Source of the DNA: Gp6-AA40 sp050742535
Lineage (GTDB): Bacteria > Acidobacteriota > Vicinamibacteria > Vicinamibacterales > UBA2999
Assembly (NCBI GenBank): GCA_050742535.1
Contig: JBOGIQ010000122.1
Coordinates: 1-15,387, forward strand
Reading direction: 5' to 3'
Length of the DNA: 15,387 nt
Position numbers and translations under genes: made by a program. Positions within the stretch are counted from its first letter, which is position 1; each line of letters begins with the position of its first letter. Shown piece after piece: positions 7,461 to 12,468 of this stretch. The notes below the pieces were generated by a model. The model was not told where the DNA came from and did not search any database. It saw only the letters and a program-made list of their open reading frames with translations.

Positions 7461-7482
7461 CCGCGCTAGACTCCGTGCCGCC
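7461..7482. other. 22-bp divergent intergenic gap
   Basis: The only gap of any size between genes. It separates two divergent start codons and is too short for two promoters, so at least one promoter must lie inside neighbouring coding sequence. TAGACT at 7467-7472 (plus strand) is a weak -10-like match with a poor -35 (TCACCA, 7444-7449). If real, it would start transcription almost at the GTG of the methyltransferase, giving a leaderless mRNA. I see no clear operator. Confidence 0.3.
7471..7474 (-). promoter_or_regulatory. Probable Shine-Dalgarno of the aminotransferase gene
   Basis: GGAG on the minus strand, 10 nt upstream of the ATG at 7460, inside the 22-bp divergent gap. It is short, but it is the only purine-rich candidate. 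Confidence 0.4.
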
Positions 7483-8463
7483 GTGATCGCCCTCGGTCAC
7501 ATCCGAATCGACGAGCTGACAGCCGTTCACCGCGTCTCGCTGATGGGCATGGTCCGCGGTTACGCAGACGCGAATCGCCACGGGTTGCTGGTCGATCCGA
7601 GCTTTCATGGCGTCTTCGTGCAAGGGGAACGGGTCGCCGTCGCCAGCCTGACACGAACCATCGGCACGCCGGCCGTCGATGCCTGCCTGGCGTGCGGGTT
7701 GTTGGAGCGTGATGGCCCGTCGCTGTTCAGCAGGTTCCGCTGTCATTACGTGGAAGGGTTTTCGGTATTCACCGATCCACGCGACGGGCCGCGTGACGAC
7801 GAGCAGTATCTCGACCCGTTGTGGGAAGGCCCCAAGTTCGAGCGCTTCGTGATACGGCAGCGTGTCGCCGCGGGACTCGACCTCGGCTGCGGCTGCGGCA
7901 ACTACGCCCTGTTGCTGTCACGATTCTGCGACACGGTCGAGGCCGTCGACGTGAACGTGCGCGCGATAGCCGTCACGCAGCTCAACGCGGCAATCAACGG
8001 GATCGACAACCTCGGCGTGCGGCACGGCACCATCGCCGATCTCCAGGGCGCGCGGCAATTCGGCTGCATCGTGTCGACGGTTCCGTGCGGATTTGCCCAC
8101 CTGGTGCGCGGGACGAACCGGCTGCTCGCCGGAGACGACCAGCTCACGGCGGAAACCTTGAGCGGCATCGCCCAGCGACTGTCCGAGCAAGGATGGGCGC
8201 ATGCGCTTGCCGCGCTCCCCCGTGAGCAGCCGCTGGAATACGTTCGCCGGTGGCTCGGAGACGATCGCTTCGAAATCTTCGGGATGCCTGGCGCCCTGCG
8301 TCTGCCGGATTACGTGAACGTCTGGCTCTACATCCGCCGAGGCCCACCACGTCAGGTTCTGCTGCCCCGCCTGTCCATCACGCAGCCCTCCATCAATCCG
8401 GTCGACCACGTGCCTGGAGAGTGGCTGTCAGAGCTGCTGCTGCGCCTGGTGGACTCGGCGTAG
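7483..8463 (+). CDS. Class I SAM-dependent methyltransferase, two-domain
   Basis: 326 aa, and the only plus-strand gene. Residues about 1-105 form an N-terminal domain of unknown role. Then comes LDPLWEGPKFERF (109-121), and a Rossmann methyltransferase core with motif I GLDLGCGCGNYALLL (131-145) and the acidic ribose-binding Asp156 in EAVDVN. QLNAAINGIDNL (166-177) follows in the style of PrmA/RlmG/HemK-like enzymes. Where those enzymes carry the NPPY/F motif, this one reads CIVSTVPCGF (195-204), so it is unlikely to methylate an amide or base nitrogen by the NPPY mechanism; a small-molecule substrate fits better. The start is uncertain: no Shine-Dalgarno precedes GTG 7483, and ATG 7543 or 7549 is possible. 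The end is firm at TAG 8461-8463 and overlaps the convergent glycosyltransferase by 71 bp. Confidence 0.85.
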   Translation: MIALGHIRIDELTAVHRVSLMGMVRGYADANRHGLLVDPSFHGVFVQGERVAVASLTRTIGTPAVDACLACGLLERDGPSLFSRFRCHYVEGFSVFTDPRDGPRDDEQYLDPLWEGPKFERFVIRQRVAAGLDLGCGCGNYALLLSRFCDTVEAVDVNVRAIAVTQLNAAINGIDNLGVRHGTIADLQGARQFGCIVSTVPCGFAHLVRGTNRLLAGDDQLTAETLSGIAQRLSEQGWAHALAALPREQPLEYVRRWLGDDRFEIFGMPGALRLPDYVNVWLYIRRGPPRQVLLPRLSITQPSINPVDHVPGEWLSELLLRLVDSA

Positions 8464-9613
8464 ATCCGTACACACGCTCGAGATGCTCGACCGCCGCCGC
8501 GGCACCATCCCGCGCGGCGACACGAGCGCCCAGGTCTCGCGCCCGTTGCTGCATGGCGGTGTCGAACAGCGCCGCCCGCAGCCGCACGGCCAGGGCATCG
8601 GCGGTCATCTGCTCCACGGCCACGGAGGCCGGACTAATCCCGAGTGCTTCGGTGCGCCGCGCGAAATAATGCTGGTCAAGCGTGTGCGGCACCAGTACCT
8701 GCGGGATGCCCGCGCGCGCCGCCGTCGTCGTCGTACCTGAGCCGCCGTGATGTATCGCGGCCGCTACACGCGGGAAGAGCGTGTCGTGCGCGACTGAACC
8801 GATCACCGCAATGTGCTCGCTCGCCGATTGACGATCGGCGAGATGCGCCCATCCTCCCGACAACACGAGCCGGCAGCGGACGAGGCGCGCCGCGCCGAGG
8901 ACTTCCATCGCCACGGCGTGCGACCGCCGCGGCACCATGCTGCCGAAACCGACGTAGACCGGCGGGGCCCCACGCGCGAGAAACGCCGCCAGCGCCGGCT
9001 CGATCGGTGCGCGATCCGGCAGCGACCAGGCGCCGGTCTGGACGACGCCCGCCGGAGCGTCGGCGGGCAGCGGCGCGAGCTCGGGGTCGGCGGCGAGAAA
9101 CGTCAACGGACCGAGCACGTGGCGCATCGGATCGTCGATGGCCGGCAGACCCAGGTGGGTCCGTCCGCTGTTCAGCGCGGTCGCCAGCACGGCGCTGCCG
9201 GCGCGCGCTCTGGCGCTGTGGCCGAACGCCAGATGCGCCGGCGACCAGCCGCAATACACATGAGGTATGTCCAGCGCCGCAGCGACCGACGGCGCCGCGA
9301 ACGGAAACCCGGCGCTGACGACGACGTCGGCGCGGTCGGCGGCCGCCGCGACCGCATCGACCAGCTTCGGAACGATGCGGTTCCGCAGCATCCACTGCCA
9401 GACGACCCCGAGGTCGCCGCCGGCGTCATGCAACGCGGCCTGCAGGTCCACTCCGTTCGATCCGCACGGAAGCCCATGGCTGGTCACGGTATGGACTGCC
9501 TCGGCCGGCGCGACGAAGCGAACGCGGTGCCCGCGTGCGATCAGAGCCTTGCCGAAGGCAATGAGCGGCTGAACATCGCCCCGCGATCCGTACGGGGCCA
9601 GAAGAACAGTCAT
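8393..9613 (-). CDS. GT1-family glycosyltransferase (antibiotic/sterol/rhamnosyl type)
   Basis: 406 aa, the usual length for natural-product GT-B glycosyltransferases. The N-terminal acceptor domain opens with LLAPYGSRGDVQPL (4-17), the hallmark of the UDP-glycosyltransferase/YjiC/vancomycin-GT group. The C-terminal donor domain has VYVGFGSMVPR (219-229) and the nucleotide-sugar signature HHGGSGTTTTAARAG (288-302), followed by VPHTLDQHYFA (308-318), in which Asp313-Gln314 would hold the sugar. It would attach one sugar to a hydroxyl or other group on the peptide. I chose ATG 9613 for its ATGA overlap with the preceding dioxygenase stop and because the GSRGD motif then sits at the normal position. 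The last 25 residues (after about 381) lie beyond the conserved domain and overlap the convergent methyltransferase. The donor sugar cannot be read, and no sugar-nucleotide pathway is in the window. Confidence 0.94.
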   Translation of the reverse strand: MTVLLAPYGSRGDVQPLIAFGKALIARGHRVRFVAPAEAVHTVTSHGLPCGSNGVDLQAALHDAGGDLGVVWQWMLRNRIVPKLVDAVAAAADRADVVVSAGFPFAAPSVAAALDIPHVYCGWSPAHLAFGHSARARAGSAVLATALNSGRTHLGLPAIDDPMRHVLGPLTFLAADPELAPLPADAPAGVVQTGAWSLPDRAPIEPALAAFLARGAPPVYVGFGSMVPRRSHAVAMEVLGAARLVRCRLVLSGGWAHLADRQSASEHIAVIGSVAHDTLFPRVAAAIHHGGSGTTTTAARAGIPQVLVPHTLDQHYFARRTEALGISPASVAVEQMTADALAVRLRAALFDTAMQQRARDLGARVAARDGAAAAVEHLERVYGSTPSPPGAAAALTATLQARGRPD

Positions 9614-10593
9614 GCTGGCGCGCTCGTGGATTGCGCGTCCGCGTTCCGCCGGTCGTCCACCGTCGCGCAAAAGGGATCGCACATTGCCACGAGCACGCGT
9701 CGCGGTCCGCGGTAAGGCGTTCGCCCGTGAGCCGCCAGCATGTTGTCCAGAAACAGCAGATCTCCGGCACGCCATTCGAAGGTCACAGCCGCTCGGGCGT
9801 AGGCCTCGCGGATTCCCGCGAGCTCGCCCTCGTCGAGCGGCGACCCATCGCCGAACGTCACGTGACGTGGAAAGTCCGACTCCCGGTACGTCTCCAGCAT
9901 CGCCGCGCGCGTGCGCGGGTTCAGGCTCGACGGATGGAACAGATGCGCCTGATTGAACCAGACGGTCTCGCCGGATCGGGGATGCGTGGCGAACGCAGGA
10001 CACGTCTGCCGCGTGCGCAGCGAATCAGCCCCAGTCCATTCCCACTCTATGCCTTTGGCGCCACAGAACTTTTCTACCTCGGCGCGCGAATCCGTCTGAA
10101 ACACCGTCTGCCATGGCAAATCGACGTCGGGACGGTAATTGCGGATGTACGTCAGCCCTTTGTCAGCGAAACGCTGCCGCGTGGACGCGGGGATGTACCG
10201 CGTGATCTCGACGTTGCGGGCAATCGGCGTCTGCCCCGTGCCGCCCTCGGCCGGACGCACGCAGAAGAAGAGGAGTCGAAGCGGCCACTCGCGCTGATAG
10301 GCGTTCTCGTTGTGCAGCGGGATTGGGAGGCCGGGCGGGTACTCGGTCGCGGTATAGATTCCGCTCCCGAGGTCGGTGCGCGGCGTGGAGCGATACACGT
10401 AATCGAGCCGATTCGGTGAGTACGCAGCCACCGCCTCGCGAAACTCCGACTCGGTAGACAGTCCGGTTCGCCGCAGCAGCAGCGCACCCGCGGTGTCGAG
10501 CGTCGTCTCCAACTCGGCGCAGTGGCGTGCGAGCCACGAGCCGACGTCGCCGTCGACGGTCGCATCGGCGATGGCCGGAAACGTGTCACTCAT
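9610..10593 (-). CDS. NRPS-associated Fe(II)/2-oxoglutarate dioxygenase (TauD/SyrP-like)
   Basis: 327 aa. The iron site is LHNENAY (His94, Glu96) with the distal His in LAAHGRTPY (His289); an Arg in GPRR (298/299) would bind 2-oxoglutarate. The H-x-E form of the facial triad, rather than H-x-D, is that of clavaminate synthase/AsnO/SyrP-type hydroxylases; it is not the H-x-A/G of halogenases. WPLRLLFFC (103-111), TYIRNY (148-153), PWQTVFQTD (160-168), VWFNQA (211-216) and FGDGSPLD (247-254) are typical of TauD enzymes in peptide clusters. They usually hydroxylate an amino acid on a carrier protein or in the peptide. ATG 10593 overlaps the upstream gene by 8 nt; the longer upstream frame lies wholly inside that gene. 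It is paralogous to the dioxygenase half of its neighbour. Confidence 0.94.
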   Translation of the reverse strand: MSDTFPAIADATVDGDVGSWLARHCAELETTLDTAGALLLRRTGLSTESEFREAVAAYSPNRLDYVYRSTPRTDLGSGIYTATEYPPGLPIPLHNENAYQREWPLRLLFFCVRPAEGGTGQTPIARNVEITRYIPASTRQRFADKGLTYIRNYRPDVDLPWQTVFQTDSRAEVEKFCGAKGIEWEWTGADSLRTRQTCPAFATHPRSGETVWFNQAHLFHPSSLNPRTRAAMLETYRESDFPRHVTFGDGSPLDEGELAGIREAYARAAVTFEWRAGDLLFLDNMLAAHGRTPYRGPRRVLVAMCDPFCATVDDRRNADAQSTSAPA

Positions 10594-12454
10594 GGCTCGA
10601 CACAGCCGGTCCGTCGAAGCGGCCGACTGCGCCCAGTGCAACGAGGTGCTTCCGTTCTCCGGTGTACGGGTTGCGCCCGTGTGCGACGGTCCGGTTGTCG
10701 AGCACCAGCACGTCGCCGCGCCGCCACTCGAAGGTGACTTCCAGTTGCTGATAAACGGCAAGGATGTGATGCATCATCTCGTCCGGAATCGTCGTCCCAT
10801 CCCCGAAGCGGCAGATCCGCGGGAAATCGGCGGCGGCATAGATAGCCTCCAACGCCTGACGGGTGGCCTCGTCAAGGCAGGCGCCGTGCCAGTGCTGCGC
10901 CTGATTGAACCAGCTCGCGCTGCCGTCAACGGTCAGGACCGCGGGTCTGACCGCGGTCGTCTCCAGCGTATCGTCGGACTTCCAGCGGAACGCCATCCCG
11001 CTGCGTTGGCAGGCGGCTTCCACCTGGGTGCGGTCCGTGGTGCCGAACACTTCGTGCCACTGTCGACCGAATCCGGTGCCGTAGTTGCGGATGTACATCA
11101 CCTGCTTACGTTGGAAGCTGTCGCGGACTTCCGGGTCGAGCGCGGAGAAGACGCGGCGGCTGTCCACGAGCGGAGTCTCGCCGCCGCTCGCGGCGGGAGT
11201 CAGGCAGGCGAACCAGATCTGCGTCGGCCATTCGCGATTGAACGAGTTTTCGTTGTGCCAGAGCAGCTTTCGATCGGCCGGGTAGGCGACCGGCGTGTAG
11301 ATGCGACTGCCGCCGGCCAGCGGTGGGTGCTCGCCGGTGTCGGCCATCACGCCGCCGGAGAACATCAACGCGAGCGCTTCCAGATCGGCCGGCTCAACCG
11401 TCGTGAACCCGCGAAACAGCACGGCCCCCTGGCGCGCCAGCCGTTCCGTCACCTGCGCGCAGTGGTCGCGCGACCAGCTCACGAGACTGGCCCGACTGGA
11501 CGCAGCTTCGAACACGACCGGCAGGTCGCCGAACGGCTGGCTTTCCGCCACCGGCTTCGCCTCGGTGGCTACCCTCCGGCGGACGGTGGTAAGCGCGCGG
11601 GCTTCAGGTTGTGGACTCATGCGCACAAAAATCGAGTCAACGCTGCAGGTGGCGTTGCGCCCGAAGAAGTCGGTGTAATGGGTGTCCACACGGCACGCCG
11701 GGCCCTGCTCCGCGGCGAAGGCAACGAGAGCGTCCTGCTTCTCGTCGCTGTCCTCGACGATCAGGTAATCGCCGGGCGTGAAATGGGCGGCCAGATGCCG
11801 CAGTACGCCACGCACGTTGACGTGCATGTCCTCGAGCACAACCCACGGGTGTGGCAATGCCGCCAGCAGCGGCGCCGGCAGCACCGCCTCGATATGCCAA
11901 CCGTCGCCGACAATGAACGTCACGTCGGGATCGCTCACCGGCGGCCGGCGGATGTCGACCGAGTAGACGTGGGCGGTGGTCCGATGCGCGCGGAGAACAT
12001 CGGCCAGCCAGACGGCGCTGGCGCCGGTTCCGGACCCGAGCTCGATGACGGTCGCGGGCTGGACGTCCCATAACAGCATCGGGTAGAGCGCCACGTCGAA
12101 GACCGTCTTGAACATCGAGCGGCCGCGCCAGGAGAGACACTGGGCGACCCCTTGCGTCGCGCTGAACTGGACCGGGTGCAGTTCCCACGGAAAGCGCCTC
12201 CAGCGCCGCGTTTCTTCGACGCGCCGATCGTAGGCGACGAAGCGCTCATGCGCGACGAACTGGTGGTATCGGCCCAACACACCCGCCGCGGCCGAAGCGC
12301 CCGAGTCGCCCGTGTCGGCGCGGCCGCGCGCGCGCGCCGCGCGCAACACGACCGCGTCGAAGAACGTCGGCACTCCGCTCTGCGAGGCCGCCATGCGGGC
12401 AAGCGTGCGGCGTTCGAGCTCAGCAATGGCCCCAGCCTCTGACCGATCTGTCAC
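10586..12454 (-). CDS. Bifunctional CmcI-like SAM methyltransferase / TauD-like dioxygenase fusion
   Basis: 622 aa from GTG 12454. Residues about 60-278 look like the CmcI (cephalosporin hydroxylase/rhamnosyl O-methyltransferase) family: VIELGSGTGASAVWL (136-150), VYSVDIRRP (163-171), VLEDMHVNV (206-214) and DYLIVEDSD (229-237), with the paired acidic residues (Glu208-Asp209, Glu234-Asp235) that hold Mg in that family. After a linker (about 280-325), residues 326-610 are an Fe(II)/2-oxoglutarate dioxygenase: LLWHNENSF (His400, Glu402), AHGRNPY (His592), and Arg601 for 2-oxoglutarate. Such an enzyme could hydroxylate carbon and then O-methylate the new hydroxyl. In cephamycin biosynthesis CmcJ and CmcI carry out this sequence as separate proteins. 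The start is uncertain: no strong ribosome site, and ATG 12394 (Met21) is an alternative. The reading frame is continuous across the domain junction, so this is not two adjacent ORFs. Confidence 0.92.
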   Translation of the reverse strand: MTDRSEAGAIAELERRTLARMAASQSGVPTFFDAVVLRAARARGRADTGDSGASAAAGVLGRYHQFVAHERFVAYDRRVEETRRWRRFPWELHPVQFSATQGVAQCLSWRGRSMFKTVFDVALYPMLLWDVQPATVIELGSGTGASAVWLADVLRAHRTTAHVYSVDIRRPPVSDPDVTFIVGDGWHIEAVLPAPLLAALPHPWVVLEDMHVNVRGVLRHLAAHFTPGDYLIVEDSDEKQDALVAFAAEQGPACRVDTHYTDFFGRNATCSVDSIFVRMSPQPEARALTTVRRRVATEAKPVAESQPFGDLPVVFEAASSRASLVSWSRDHCAQVTERLARQGAVLFRGFTTVEPADLEALALMFSGGVMADTGEHPPLAGGSRIYTPVAYPADRKLLWHNENSFNREWPTQIWFACLTPAASGGETPLVDSRRVFSALDPEVRDSFQRKQVMYIRNYGTGFGRQWHEVFGTTDRTQVEAACQRSGMAFRWKSDDTLETTAVRPAVLTVDGSASWFNQAQHWHGACLDEATRQALEAIYAAADFPRICRFGDGTTIPDEMMHHILAVYQQLEVTFEWRRGDVLVLDNRTVAHGRNPYTGERKHLVALGAVGRFDGPAVSSHE

Positions 12455-12468
12455 GCGACTGGACTCAT
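12451..12468 (-). other. Five-codon mini-ORF bridging NRPS stop and fusion-gene start
   Basis: The ATG at 12468 overlaps the NRPS TGA as ATGA. After five codons (M-S-P-V-A) its own TGA (12453-12451) overlaps the GTG of the next gene as GTGA. It could pass reinitiating ribosomes from the NRPS to the downstream gene, or it may be chance. Confidence 0.25.

Noticed and set aside
8393..8463. Bidirectional terminator between the convergent genes
   Set aside because: Both reading frames run through the region, and I found no stem-loop followed by a T-run on either strand.
9614..10003. N-terminal extension of the glycosyltransferase
   Set aside because: It overlaps the dioxygenase active-site coding region; the GSRGD motif belongs near the N-terminus, as it is from ATG 9613.
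9610..10593. Halogenase of the SyrB2 type
   Set aside because: The iron motif is H-N-E; halogenases replace the carboxylate with Ala or Gly.
10594..10761. N-terminal extension of the stand-alone dioxygenase
   Set aside because: It overlaps the fusion gene's C-terminal catalytic motif and is Ser/Thr/Gly-rich without family likeness.
10493..12073. A 526-codon plus-strand ORF antisense to both dioxygenase genes
   Set aside because: The opposite strand encodes clear methyltransferase and dioxygenase motifs in this stretch; the plus frame shows no recognisable domain.
12317..12344. Alternating GC tract as a repeat or Z-DNA element
   Set aside because: It encodes Arg/Ala codons in the fusion protein's N-terminus and is imperfect; composition explains it.
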